This document shows positions 26,146-34,774 of a DNA stretch of 52,576 nt, in pieces. Numbering within the stretch: the stretch's first letter is position 1; each line of letters starts with the position of its first letter. Made by a program: the position numbers and the translations under genes. Under the pieces are notes generated by a model. The model saw nothing but the letters and a program-made list of their open reading frames with translations, did not search any database and had not been told where the DNA came from. Origin of the DNA: Shewanella abyssi (GTDB lineage Bacteria; Pseudomonadota; Gammaproteobacteria; Enterobacterales; Shewanellaceae); assembly GCF_023284025.1 (NCBI RefSeq), contig NZ_JAKIKR010000035.1:1-52576 (forward strand). Reading direction: 5' to 3'.

Positions 26146-26892
26146 ATGGTTTGTATGTATGAGTGGCGAAAGATCGGAACCTGTATTTCCTACTTCCTCC
26201 TCTGCGCTTCCTGTTTATTTCCGCCGCTCAGTGTGGCGCAAAGTGAGACTGATACGCCGCTGCAAATTGAGAAAGCATTTAAGCAGTTATTAGCAACAGA
26301 ACTGCATGAGTGGCAACAGCAATCAGGGCTGAGTCAACTCGAGTCGAAGCTCGATATTAAAGTGCCATCGGGGGCAAAAAGACTCGCGAGGTGTTCGTCA
26401 GCATTAATGATTGAGGCCGCCAAGAGTGTTCCTTTGGGCAATGTGCAGCGTAAGGTGAGTTGCGAGCCAATGGGCTGGAGCTTATATGTGCGGGCGTCGG
26501 TCGATGTGAGGGCCAAACTTCCTGTGGCCAATCGCGTGTTAAAGCGTGGGGTGCAGATCTCGGCGGCAGATATCGATTGGAAACGGTTAAAACTGGGCGC
26601 AGCAGACAGAGATCTCGTGACCGATATCGAGCAGATCATTGGTCGACAAGTGGTGCGAAAAATACGCCGTTATAAGCCGATTAAGGCGTTGCAATTAAGT
26701 GCGCCGCAGTGGGTGAATATTGGTGATCGAGTGATTATTGAAGCCCGCAGTAACGGCTTTTATGCCAACATGCCCGGTGAGGCATTGGAAGGGGGGGGGG
26801 AGGGCAAAGCGATCCGGGTTAAAAATTTGAGTTCGGGTAAAATCATCTCTGCCTATCCGATAGCAAAAGGGCGGGTGGCCACCCTGTTTTAA
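26146..26892 (+). CDS. flgA: Lateral P-ring assembly chaperone FlgA, with a slippable G tract
   Basis: A 248-residue periplasmic chaperone for P-ring assembly. The start (MVCMYEWRKIG) follows GAGG at a 7-base spacing; the signal peptide runs to about SVAQ. A SAF-type domain is seen in the second half (VANRVLKRGVQISAADIDWK, IIGRQVVRKIRRYKPIKALQ), and the family's closing strands are GEALEGGGEGKAIRVKNLSS-GKII. Codons 216-219 consist of ten consecutive G bases plus AG. One G fewer or more brings a stop within about a dozen codons and removes the conserved end. It is divergent from flgB and upstream of flgM-flgN. Confidence 0.92.
   Translation: MVCMYEWRKIGTCISYFLLCASCLFPPLSVAQSETDTPLQIEKAFKQLLATELHEWQQQSGLSQLESKLDIKVPSGAKRLARCSSALMIEAAKSVPLGNVQRKVSCEPMGWSLYVRASVDVRAKLPVANRVLKRGVQISAADIDWKRLKLGAADRDLVTDIEQIIGRQVVRKIRRYKPIKALQLSAPQWVNIGDRVIIEARSNGFYANMPGEALEGGGEGKAIRVKNLSSGKIISAYPIAKGRVATLF
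26791..26800 (+). repeat. Ten-base poly-G tract in flgA
   Basis: Ten uninterrupted G bases within the coding region, in a genome segment of moderate G+C where no other run like it was noticed. Runs of this length slip readily in replication. With nine G the frame continues GGGRAKRSGLKI and stops; with eleven it continues GGGGGQSDPG and stops. Confidence 0.9.
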
Positions 26893-27001
26893 TATCGGGT
26901 TGCAGCGGTTACTTTTTGACTAAATAAATCGTTTTGTTATTTCAGATTGGCATCAAAGGGTCGCTTTACCTCCTACAGTAGGCGTATTTAAGGCAGCAAT
27001 T

Positions 27002-27289
27002 ATGGACATTAGCAAAGTAAGCAGCATGCTCAATGCTGACATGGGCATGAGTAAAAGTAAGACGCAAAGTGCGGCACTTGTGCCGGAAAAGCCCGTTGCA
27101 GTGCCGATTAAGGTGCAGCAAGAAGTCAGCGAAGATTGCAAGCTATTGGAGCATACTAAATACAGCTTGGAGCAGTTACCTGACTTTGATCTCAATAAAG
27201 TGGAACAGATCCGTCAATCTTTGGTGGATGGAAGTTTTGAGCTAAACCTCGAGCAACTGGCTGAAACTATGGTGCAACAACATGGTTGA
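27002..27289 (+). CDS. flgM: Anti-sigma-28 factor FlgM of the lateral system
   Basis: A 95-residue protein in the usual FlgM place between flgA and flgN. The N-terminus is polar and probably unfolded. The C-terminal half (LLEHTKYSLEQLPDFDLNKV, EQIRQSLVDGSFELNLEQLA) has the family's VxxIRxxIxxGxY-like pattern that binds sigma-28 region 4. It should hold LafS until it is exported through the finished hook. It overlaps flgN by 8 bases. Confidence 0.88.
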   Translation: MDISKVSSMLNADMGMSKSKTQSAALVPEKPVAVPIKVQQEVSEDCKLLEHTKYSLEQLPDFDLNKVEQIRQSLVDGSFELNLEQLAETMVQQHG

Positions 27290-27740
27290 TCCCCTAGTCA
27301 CCACTAACAAGCGCGAGCTAGTCCAAGGTATAGTGCGTGGTATTCGCCAGGATATTGAAGGCTATAAGCAGCTAAAAAGCTTATTAAAACGCCAGCGCGA
27401 ATTAATGCAGCGCCGCGACAATACCGGCTTAGCTTATCATAACCAGCATCAGTCTGAGCTTTGCAGTAGCTTGACGCGTAAGGCAAACGAGCGCCGCAGA
27501 ATGTTGCAAGCCTTAGGGTTTTCAGGTAGCGCCAGTGGCATGGCAACCTTGATCCGTAAGTTACCGGCATCATTGGCAGCAGAGGTTTCACTATTGTGGG
27601 AAAATCTACTGTTATTGGTCAAAGAGAGTCAATCGGTCAATGAATCTAATGGTCAGCTGTTAGTGGCGCAGCAAGAGGTCATCAATCAATTACTGAATCG
27701 AGATAAGGATACAGCTATCGATTACGGTGAAACACGTTAA
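27282..27740 (+). CDS. flgN: FlgN-type chaperone for FlgK and FlgL
   Basis: A 152-residue, strongly helical protein (QDIEGYKQLKSLLKRQRELM, NERRRMLQALGFSGSASGMA) after flgM, as in most flagellar loci. FlgN family members are poorly conserved, and the call rests on position, size, coiled-coil pattern and the ERRRMLQALGF block. It would escort the hook-filament junction proteins. It ends 12 bases before the convergent fliJ stop. Confidence 0.82.
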   Translation: MVDPLVTTNKRELVQGIVRGIRQDIEGYKQLKSLLKRQRELMQRRDNTGLAYHNQHQSELCSSLTRKANERRRMLQALGFSGSASGMATLIRKLPASLAAEVSLLWENLLLLVKESQSVNESNGQLLVAQQEVINQLLNRDKDTAIDYGETR

Positions 27741-27752
27741 TTGCTTGCCAGA

Positions 27753-28166
27753 TTAACGCCGACTGTAATACCCCGCTAAATCATCAAGTAGCTTCTGTTC
27801 TTGCTTTTGCAGTAGCAGATCATGTTGCTGTAAACGTTCTTTATACAGCCACTGTATCCCTTGTTGGCGGCCTAGCTGTTTACGCCACAACCCCTGCATT
27901 CTCTGCCGCTCTTGTTGTAATAACAGCTGTTTGCGAGTCAGCTGTTTTAACATTGGCTCGATAGCTTGCACCATCTGCGAACTGTTTTGCAGCAGCAGCG
28001 CTGATGGGCAAGCCGCATTAGCGTGAGTGTAGTCTGAGATCATCTGCCCCAACTGTAGCTTCTGTTGTTCTATGGTATCAATTTTGCGCTGTGCGGCGTT
28101 TCTTTGCTGTCCAAGCTGGCTGAGCTTTTTCTCCTCTTGCTGGCATAACCTTAATAATTGCTTCAT
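27753..28166 (-). CDS. fliJ: Lateral export chaperone/stalk FliJ
   Basis: A 137-residue, Gln- and Leu-rich coiled-coil protein that overlaps the fliI stop by 4 bases. FliJ sits in the centre of the FliI hexamer and connects to FlhA. Sequence conservation is low, but length, composition (QQERQRMQGLWRKQLGRQQG) and position agree. It is the last gene of the motY-fliJ block. Confidence 0.82.
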   Translation of the reverse strand: MKQLLRLCQQEEKKLSQLGQQRNAAQRKIDTIEQQKLQLGQMISDYTHANAACPSALLLQNSSQMVQAIEPMLKQLTRKQLLLQQERQRMQGLWRKQLGRQQGIQWLYKERLQQHDLLLQKQEQKLLDDLAGYYSRR

Positions 28167-29509
28167 TCGCTATCTCCAGCTGTTAAAGAGAAGCCCATTT
28201 GACTCACCAACAGCGCTAATGCGTTAAGACTTTGGCTTAAATTGGCTTGAACATGGGTCTCTTGGCGTAAAAAGGCTGCCATCTGAGGGTAGGCGCTGAC
28301 GGCCATATCCATCTCAGGATCATTACCGGCTTGATACCCGCCCAAAGGCAGTAGATCTTTAACTTCGTTATAGCGTCCATTGAGATGACGAAACCACTGT
28401 CCCTGTTTGATGGTATTAGGTTGCGCGACTTGTGTTGCTAAGCGACTTACGGATGCTGCGATGTCAATTGCCGGGAAGTGACCCTGCTCTGCCAGCTTAC
28501 GATTTAGCACTATATGGCCATCTAAAATGGCGCGAGCTGAGTCGGCAATCGGATCTTGTTGGTCATCGCCTTCGGTCAATACGGTATAGAATGCGGTTAA
28601 GGTGCCTGTTGGGTGCTGGCTATTGCCTGCCATTTCAACGAGGCTAGGCAGTTGTGCAAAAGCCGATGGCGGATAGCCTTTGGTCGCGGGTGGCTCACCT
28701 AAGCTTAGGGCTATTTCTCGTTGGGCTTGGGCGTAACGTGTTAATGAATCTACCAGCATTAATACGTGTTTGCCCTGATCGCGATAACCGGCGGCAATGT
28801 GATGACACAGGCGCATGGCACGCATGCGCATTAAAGGCGTGGTATCAGCAGGCGCAGCGACCACCACGGCACGTTTACGCCCCTCTTCGCCCAGAGACTC
28901 CTCGATAAACTCTCTGACCTCTCGGCCGCGTTCGCCAATGAGCCCGACGACCACAATATCGGCCTCAGTAAAGCGCGTCATCATGCCTAATAGCACACTT
29001 TTACCCACGCCTGAACCTGCAAACAAGCCTAAACGCTGGCCACGGCCAACAGGTAGCAACGCATTAATCGCGCGGATCCCAACATCTAATGGATCCCGAA
29101 TGGGAGTACGCTTGAGTGGGTTAGTAGTTTTGAACTGCAGAGGCACTTGAGGGATGTGTTTTATGCAGCCTAGATCATCAAGTGGTTGCCCTAAACCATC
29201 GAGCACTCGGCCGAGTAAACCAGGCCCGGTCGGAATTTGATAACGGCCCTCAATTGGCATGACGCGCGCGCCAGGCATTAGGCCACTGGTTGGTTCAATC
29301 GGCATTAGGCACAGGGTATCTTTGTAAAAACCGACAACTTCGGCTTCGACCAAGTGATTGTCGCGGCACTCTATATGGCAGCGGTCGCCGGTGCCCAGTT
29401 GGCAACCGACAGCCTCGAGCAACAGGCCATTGACTCGAGTCAGACGGCCATAAACCTGGGCGACGGGGACCTTGGGCCAGTTGAGAATATCAGCACTAAG
29501 CTTCAACAT
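28163..29509 (-). CDS. fliI: Lateral flagellar export ATPase FliI
   Basis: A 448-residue ATPase of the F1-beta-like type III export family. Walker A is AGSGVGKS (residues 164-171); the segment VGLIGERGREVREFIEESLG is the family signature, and HVLMLVDSLTRYAQAQREIA carries Walker B. The LPLGGYQAGNDPEMD part near the C-terminus is also typical. It forms a hexamer at the export gate with FliH and FliJ. It overlaps fliH by 14 bases. Confidence 0.96.
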   Translation of the reverse strand: MLKLSADILNWPKVPVAQVYGRLTRVNGLLLEAVGCQLGTGDRCHIECRDNHLVEAEVVGFYKDTLCLMPIEPTSGLMPGARVMPIEGRYQIPTGPGLLGRVLDGLGQPLDDLGCIKHIPQVPLQFKTTNPLKRTPIRDPLDVGIRAINALLPVGRGQRLGLFAGSGVGKSVLLGMMTRFTEADIVVVGLIGERGREVREFIEESLGEEGRKRAVVVAAPADTTPLMRMRAMRLCHHIAAGYRDQGKHVLMLVDSLTRYAQAQREIALSLGEPPATKGYPPSAFAQLPSLVEMAGNSQHPTGTLTAFYTVLTEGDDQQDPIADSARAILDGHIVLNRKLAEQGHFPAIDIAASVSRLATQVAQPNTIKQGQWFRHLNGRYNEVKDLLPLGGYQAGNDPEMDMAVSAYPQMAAFLRQETHVQANLSQSLNALALLVSQMGFSLTAGDSE

Positions 29510-30248
29510 CTGCCTCGTGTAATAGTGGCTCTTGGGTGGCTGGTTTTTCTTGCAAGTGTGTTTCCACTTGAGCCATGCAGCGGTCGAGGCGAGTCTCTAC
29601 TGATGCGTCAGCATCGGAGGTTTCGCTAACGATACGGCAGCCGCCAGCGCTAATGCTGGCATCGGGAACTAGGCTCCAAGAGTGGATCTTGTCTGCGGCT
29701 AACTCTTTTAGTTTGTCCACAGCACTTGGTTCAAGATGTATTTTGACCTTGCTTGGGTCGTCTGGCAGCGCGGCGAGAGTTTCTTCAATTAGGGCTAAGA
29801 TCTGCTGCGGCTGCAGGGTCAACTCGCAACGGATCACTTGCAAAGCTACCCGCCTGACGAGATCTAAAATTAATGACTGTTGCTGCAAAATCTGTTGATT
29901 GTGCCCCTCTTCAAGTACCGATTGCAGCGCACTGATGGGAGTGAGGATACTATTGAGCTGCTCATCAATACTGTCTTTACCTTTTTGCTGCCCCTCGATT
30001 CGACCTTGATTGAAACCGGCGGCATAACCTGTTTGTTGCCCCTCCTCTTCACCGGAGCTAAAGCCTGCTTGATGGCCTTTTTGTACGCCTTCGTTGTAGC
30101 CTTTATCGAACGCCTGCTGAAAATCTTGCCAGGTGGCAGTTTCAGTGTCGCCATTACTCTCTGCTATCAGAGGTGAAAAACGATGTCGGCGTGCGTTTTG
30201 GCCGATAAGGCGCCAGCGTGGGTCTGTTTTATTAAGGGATTGGCTCAT
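29496..30248 (-). CDS. fliH: Lateral export ATPase regulator FliH
   Basis: A 250-residue FliH. A central glycine-repeat helix (FDKGYNEGVQKGHQAGFSSG, EEEGQQTGYAAGFNQGRIEG) shows the GxxxG pattern of the family; the C-terminal domain (LVRRVALQVIRCELTLQPQQ, KIHLEPSAVDKL) follows. It tethers FliI to the C-ring. It overlaps the fliG stop by one base. Confidence 0.92.
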   Translation of the reverse strand: MSQSLNKTDPRWRLIGQNARRHRFSPLIAESNGDTETATWQDFQQAFDKGYNEGVQKGHQAGFSSGEEEGQQTGYAAGFNQGRIEGQQKGKDSIDEQLNSILTPISALQSVLEEGHNQQILQQQSLILDLVRRVALQVIRCELTLQPQQILALIEETLAALPDDPSKVKIHLEPSAVDKLKELAADKIHSWSLVPDASISAGGCRIVSETSDADASVETRLDRCMAQVETHLQEKPATQEPLLHEADVEA

Positions 30249-31261
30249 TATTCTACTACCTGTTCTTCAAACAGTTGCAACTCGAATTCGCCGTCGTCCA
30301 TCATCTGCTTAGCCAGTGTCATTATCTCTTTTCGAGCAGCAATCGCTTGGCTTAATGGCACGCTACCAATGGCTTCGACTTGAGTTTCGATTGCCGATGA
30401 CATGCGTTTTGGTAAGGCGCTAAGTAGGGTGGATTTAAGCTCGCTATCGATTCCTTTTAGTGCAAGAGCAAGCACATCGGCTGGCACTACGGCCATGATC
30501 TCTTGTAGCGTTTCTGGTTTCTGACGTCCGAGAATAATGAAGTCGAACATGTTGTCTGCCACATTGTTGGCTAACTGTTTATCATGGAGTTTGAGCATCT
30601 CCATTAACTGTTCTCTGTCGCCGTCAAAACGGTTGAGGATATCGGCAACTTGGCGTACGCCGCTGATCTGAGTGTAACTTTTCCCCATGGCAATTAGCAT
30701 GCAGCGTTCGACCAGCTGCTTTAGTTCATCTACAACCTCGCGATCAATGTCTCCCAATTGTGCGATACGCACCAGCACCTCATCTTGGACTTCAGCGGGG
30801 AGTCCTTGCAGCACTTGTGCAGCACTTTCTGGCGGTAGCAAGCCTAACAGCACTGCTTGCAGTTGGCTGTGCTCGTTGGCTATTTCGCGAGCCAGCAGTT
30901 GTGGTTCAACCCATTCGAGTCGTTTCACGAGGGTCTTGACTTCATCACCGTAGATACTGTCTATCAGGCTTTTAGCAACGCGATCCCCTAGGGCGAGATC
31001 CAAGGTTTTTTGCAAATACGTGCGTGATGCTCGAGCAATACCAGATTGTTCTTGATAACCCTTAAAGAAGCGCCCCAGCACCGCTTCGGCTTCGTTTTGC
31101 GTTATGCTCGCTAACCGCGCCATTTTGTGGCTTAAGTGTTGCACATCGTTACGATCCAAGTGCGCCATGACTTGAGCGGCACCTTGTTCACCCATGCTAA
31201 GCAGCAACATGGCGGCTTGCTCTAGGTTGTCCATTTTTATTGTGACTTCATTATTATTCAC
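30248..31261 (-). CDS. fliG: Lateral motor switch protein FliG
   Basis: A 337-residue FliG. Three domains: N-terminal (LEQAAMLLLSMGEQGAAQVM), middle armadillo (EHSQLQAVLLGLLPPESAAQ, VLVRIAQLGDIDREVVDELK) and C-terminal torque domain (MFDFIILGRQKPETLQEIMA, ALKGIDSELKSTLLSALPKR). It couples the LafT stator to the rotor and attaches to FliF. The N-terminus starts MNNNEVTIKM; the ATG follows a weak ribosome-binding site. Confidence 0.95.
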   Translation of the reverse strand: MNNNEVTIKMDNLEQAAMLLLSMGEQGAAQVMAHLDRNDVQHLSHKMARLASITQNEAEAVLGRFFKGYQEQSGIARASRTYLQKTLDLALGDRVAKSLIDSIYGDEVKTLVKRLEWVEPQLLAREIANEHSQLQAVLLGLLPPESAAQVLQGLPAEVQDEVLVRIAQLGDIDREVVDELKQLVERCMLIAMGKSYTQISGVRQVADILNRFDGDREQLMEMLKLHDKQLANNVADNMFDFIILGRQKPETLQEIMAVVPADVLALALKGIDSELKSTLLSALPKRMSSAIETQVEAIGSVPLSQAIAARKEIMTLAKQMMDDGEFELQLFEEQVVE

Positions 31262-31282
31262 GGTTTGGTTTACCTATATTCG

Positions 31283-33004
31283 TTAAGCCTGATGAGACTG
31301 TTGTTCGCTTTCTTGGTCATTAATCCAATGGGATATCACTTCGGCCACGCGTGCTGGCTCTTGATTCGCAAGCAAGCTGAGGTGTTCCATCTGTATCGTG
31401 AGTGGTGAGCCCGGTGCAGGTAAGCTGAGATTACTGCTCCAGTTGCTGCTGGCGTTGGTATCGGTAATATCCAGTAATGCATCCGTTTGTTGCTGTGCAT
31501 CGCTAATCGCATTGTTGCCACTGGCTTCTGCAGGTGGCATTAATGGTGCAGGGGCATCCTGCTGATTGTCTTTGATGTTGTAGTCAACCGTGCGGGTTAA
31601 ATGCTGTACTAGTGGTCGTAGTACGAAGAAGATCATCCCGAGCCCTAAAATCGCACCGATGAAATAGCGTAAGTATGCTTGGTAGCTTTCGGCTTGCCAC
31701 CAAGGCAATGGCTCAAACTCAACCACTTTCATCGGGGCAAAATCAAAACTACTGATACTGAATTGGTCGCCACGGTTGGTTGAGTAACCAATTGCGCCCT
31801 GGACCATGTTACTGATCTGGTCGAGTTGCGGTTGACTCCAGCCTGTAGCACCTGCGGCTTGGCTATTGAGCAGTACCGCGATTGAGAGGTTTTCTAACTG
31901 CATCTGCTGGTAACGGGTGTGTTTAACTGAACGACCAATTTCAAACTGACGGCTCTCTTGTTGGTTAAGATTGGTGTTGCTGTTGGCGGCCGGTGCTGCT
32001 CCGGCCGTAGGAGGCTGATTACTCAAGGCGCCTGGGATCCCCAGTGCCATGTTGCCACTGGTTTGTTTTGTGCTTTGATTCTCTTGGCTTATCACGGTTT
32101 GTGGGTCAAGGGACTCACGTGTTTCTTCAACTTGGTTGAAGTTAACGGTGGCTGCCACCTGTACCTGAAAATTATCTTGTCCGAGAATCGGCTGTAGCAT
32201 GCTTGCGGCGCGGCTAACCAAGCTTTGCTCAAGCTCCAGAGTGTATTGCAGTTGTTTATCTCGCGCTTGGGTTAGGTCCTGATTGGCATTGATATCAGCA
32301 CTTAAATGGTTACCCTCTTGGTCGACGATTTGTACGCGTTCAGGCTTCATCCCAGTCACACTACCGGCAACTAAATTGGCGATAGAGGTGATTTGTTCAG
32401 GCTGTATGTGCTGACCAGCAAACAGCGCTAACATCACCGAGGCCGATGGCAACTCAGGTTGTTGACGAATAAAAAGGGTTTTCTTGGGGATGGCTAGATG
32501 AACTCTCGCAGATTTAACCGCCTTGAGTGCCATGATGGTCCGTGATAATTCGCCCTCTAAACTATAGCGATATTTTGCTTGTTCCATAAACTGGCTGGTG
32601 CCAATGGTTGATGCATCAAGTGAATCCATGCCTGATGGGACCTTGGCTTTGACGCCGCGAGCGGCGAGCAGCATACGGGCGTTACCCAATTTGTCTTCTG
32701 GTACTAACACCAAGCCCGTGGTCGGGTCGAGGCGATAACGGATCCCTTCGATTTCGAGCACTTCCATGATACGAGAGGTCTCGACGTTTTCCTGATTACC
32801 ATAAAGCGGACTATAACCTCGGCCGGTACTCCACAGCATTAACACGATGACGCAGGCGGTGACGATAGCCAAAATAGCCAGTGTGGCGGCGTAATTGTCG
32901 CCATGGCTGAACTGCTGCCATTTTTGCTTCAAGCTGTTAAGGCGATCATTACTGCCATTTACATCGGTTACGACGGGGCTGGTTTGAGTCAATGTGGTCG
33001 ACAT
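31283..33004 (-). CDS. fliF: Lateral MS-ring protein FliF
   Basis: A 573-residue FliF with membrane helices near residues 40-60 and 445-470. Ring-building domains between them include GYSPLYGNQENVETSRIMEV, LEGELSRTIMALKAVKSARV-HLAIP and DQEGNHLS. The C-terminal cytoplasmic tail should bind FliG. It is the first structure to assemble. It lies 79 bases after fliE, the widest gap in this block. Confidence 0.95.
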   Translation of the reverse strand: MSTTLTQTSPVVTDVNGSNDRLNSLKQKWQQFSHGDNYAATLAILAIVTACVIVLMLWSTGRGYSPLYGNQENVETSRIMEVLEIEGIRYRLDPTTGLVLVPEDKLGNARMLLAARGVKAKVPSGMDSLDASTIGTSQFMEQAKYRYSLEGELSRTIMALKAVKSARVHLAIPKKTLFIRQQPELPSASVMLALFAGQHIQPEQITSIANLVAGSVTGMKPERVQIVDQEGNHLSADINANQDLTQARDKQLQYTLELEQSLVSRAASMLQPILGQDNFQVQVAATVNFNQVEETRESLDPQTVISQENQSTKQTSGNMALGIPGALSNQPPTAGAAPAANSNTNLNQQESRQFEIGRSVKHTRYQQMQLENLSIAVLLNSQAAGATGWSQPQLDQISNMVQGAIGYSTNRGDQFSISSFDFAPMKVVEFEPLPWWQAESYQAYLRYFIGAILGLGMIFFVLRPLVQHLTRTVDYNIKDNQQDAPAPLMPPAEASGNNAISDAQQQTDALLDITDTNASSNWSSNLSLPAPGSPLTIQMEHLSLLANQEPARVAEVISHWINDQESEQQSHQA

Positions 33005-33083
33005 GCTTTGCTTATTCCTTGCTCAAAAAGGCGAGTTGAGTTCTTGGCGTTATGACGCGAATGGTTAACCGAGTACGCATGGC

Positions 33084-33422
33084 TTAGATAGGCATTTTCA
33101 TGACTTCATCAAATGCTTGTACTAAACGATTGCGGATCTGAATCATGGCTGAAAATGACAGACTGGCCTTCTGCGATGCGACCATGGCGCCCACTAAGTC
33201 GTCACTTTCACCACTATCCACGGCTCTAATGAGGGCTGACGTGGTATTTTGATCAGTATTGATTGCGGCAACTTTATGCTGCATCAGTTCGGTAAATGAT
33301 GCGGGCTGCAGCCCGAAGTCTCGGGGATTAGGGCCAATTTTAATTGCCCCTTTGGCCATTTCAGAGTGGATACTGAGTTGCTGGATCATTGACTGGGCGC
33401 TGGCGATGTTGGCATTTGACAT
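33084..33422 (-). CDS. fliE: Lateral MS ring-rod junction protein FliE
   Basis: A 112-residue FliE. The C-terminal half is diagnostic: DLVGAMVASQKASLSFSAMI and QIRNRLVQAFDEVMKMPI. It connects the MS ring to the rod. It follows lafK by 29 bases; no sigma-54 box is seen in that gap, so its promoter may lie in the end of lafK or it may share the lafK transcript. Confidence 0.93.
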   Translation of the reverse strand: MSNANIASAQSMIQQLSIHSEMAKGAIKIGPNPRDFGLQPASFTELMQHKVAAINTDQNTTSALIRAVDSGESDDLVGAMVASQKASLSFSAMIQIRNRLVQAFDEVMKMPI

Positions 33423-33451
33423 TGGTGTTCCTTAGTTGTGCTGATGGTGAC

Positions 33452-34774
33452 TTACGCCGCGTGACCAGAAGATGACAAAATTTGTTCTATATCGATACCT
33501 TCCTCCCGCATCTGTACCAGCTTGTATCTTAGCGCCCGGGAGGTCATGCCAAGGGCTTGTGCAGTGTGATTTCGGTGGCCGTTATGGCGTTTTAGGGTAT
33601 CGATAATGTATTGGAACTCTGCTTGGCGTTTTGAGGCCTTTAGACCTGATTCATTGGGTTCGGCGAGAGTGTTAACCTCTTGACTCGCTAGGCCGAGATC
33701 TTCAGCTTGCAGGGCTTGTCCGCGACGCATGACAAGTGCTCGCTGGATGGTGTTTTCAAGCTCTCGAACATTGCCTGGCCAATCGTGGCTGAGGAGTACA
33801 TTGCGTGCCTGTTCGCTGAAATAGCAGTGCTGGTTAGCGGCTAAAATTTTATAGCGCTGCAAAAAATGCTCGGCGATGGGCAGAATGTCTTCACGCCGTT
33901 GCCTAAGTGGGAGTATTTTTATCGGCAGCACATCTAAGCGATAGAACAGATCTTCTCTAAATTGTCCATCGAGCATCGCTTGGCGCAGATCTTTATTGGT
34001 GGAGGCAATAATACGAATGTCGAGTGCAATTGATTTATGGCTACCTAAGCGCTCAACTTCTCTTTCCTGTAGAACACGCAGCAATTTTGCTTGCAATGAT
34101 ATTGGCATCTCCGCTATTTCATCGAGCAATATTGTGCCACCGTTGGCGAATTCAAATTTACCAGGTTGGTCGGCGTTGGCGCCAGTAAAGGCCCCTTTAA
34201 CATGGCCAAATAGAATTGATTCTAAGATGCTTTCAGGGATGGCGGCGCAGTTGATGGCGACAAAAGCCTGCTCTGCACGATCGGAATGACGGTGAATATA
34301 GCGAGCCAAAGGTTCTTTACCTGTACCACTTTCGCCAGTGAGTAATACGGTGGCTTCGGTATTGGCAGCACGATGGGCTAGCATAAGTAACTGGCGACTG
34401 ACTGGTGCGGCGCAAACTAACTCATTATTGGGTAATTCGAGTCGGCGTAATCGCTGCAGCAGGGAGTACAGCTGCTCTTCGTCTATAGGCAGTAGCAGAT
34501 AATCTTGCACGCCACATTGCATTGCCATACTGGCGAGTTCAGTTTGTTCCGGTTCTAGTAGTGCGACTTGGTGTTTACTTGGAAACTGCTTCAACAGGCT
34601 TGCCACATTGTTGCAGCTGCACTGCGAGAGATTAACTAAGCTCAACCATGGCTGTTCGTTATCATTGGTTTGCCAAAGACTGAACCCTTGTAGAGCGATT
34701 TTTTTCAGGCTTGCTTGGGGTAATTGAGCGTCGACAAACCTTAAACTAGAGCGATTCACTTTAATGCTCCCCAA
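33452..34774 (-). CDS. lafK: Sigma-54-dependent activator LafK of the lateral flagellar regulon
   Basis: A 440-residue NtrC-type activator. The receiver-like N-terminus (1-115) has lost the phosphoacceptor: the position after beta-3 reads LSLVNLSQ (N48 instead of D), and the usual lysine near DYLLLPID is L. The AAA+ domain has Walker A GESGTGKE (147-154), the sigma-54 loop GAFTGA (194-199) and Walker B GTILLDEI (213-220). A Fis-type helix-turn-helix closes it (RNHTAQALGMTSRALRYKL). It is the master activator of the early lateral genes in Vibrio. The start overlaps motY by 19 bases. Confidence 0.93.
   Translation of the reverse strand: MGSIKVNRSSLRFVDAQLPQASLKKIALQGFSLWQTNDNEQPWLSLVNLSQCSCNNVASLLKQFPSKHQVALLEPEQTELASMAMQCGVQDYLLLPIDEEQLYSLLQRLRRLELPNNELVCAAPVSRQLLMLAHRAANTEATVLLTGESGTGKEPLARYIHRHSDRAEQAFVAINCAAIPESILESILFGHVKGAFTGANADQPGKFEFANGGTILLDEIAEMPISLQAKLLRVLQEREVERLGSHKSIALDIRIIASTNKDLRQAMLDGQFREDLFYRLDVLPIKILPLRQRREDILPIAEHFLQRYKILAANQHCYFSEQARNVLLSHDWPGNVRELENTIQRALVMRRGQALQAEDLGLASQEVNTLAEPNESGLKASKRQAEFQYIIDTLKRHNGHRNHTAQALGMTSRALRYKLVQMREEGIDIEQILSSSGHAA

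Noticed and set aside
26918..26970. TTGGCATC before flgM as a sigma-54 box
   Set aside because: The matching -12 element is missing at the required spacing.
27735..27758. CGTTAAT/ATTAACG inverted repeat between flgN and fliJ as a terminator
   Set aside because: Short, AT-rich stem with a 10-base loop and no T-run; too weak to call.
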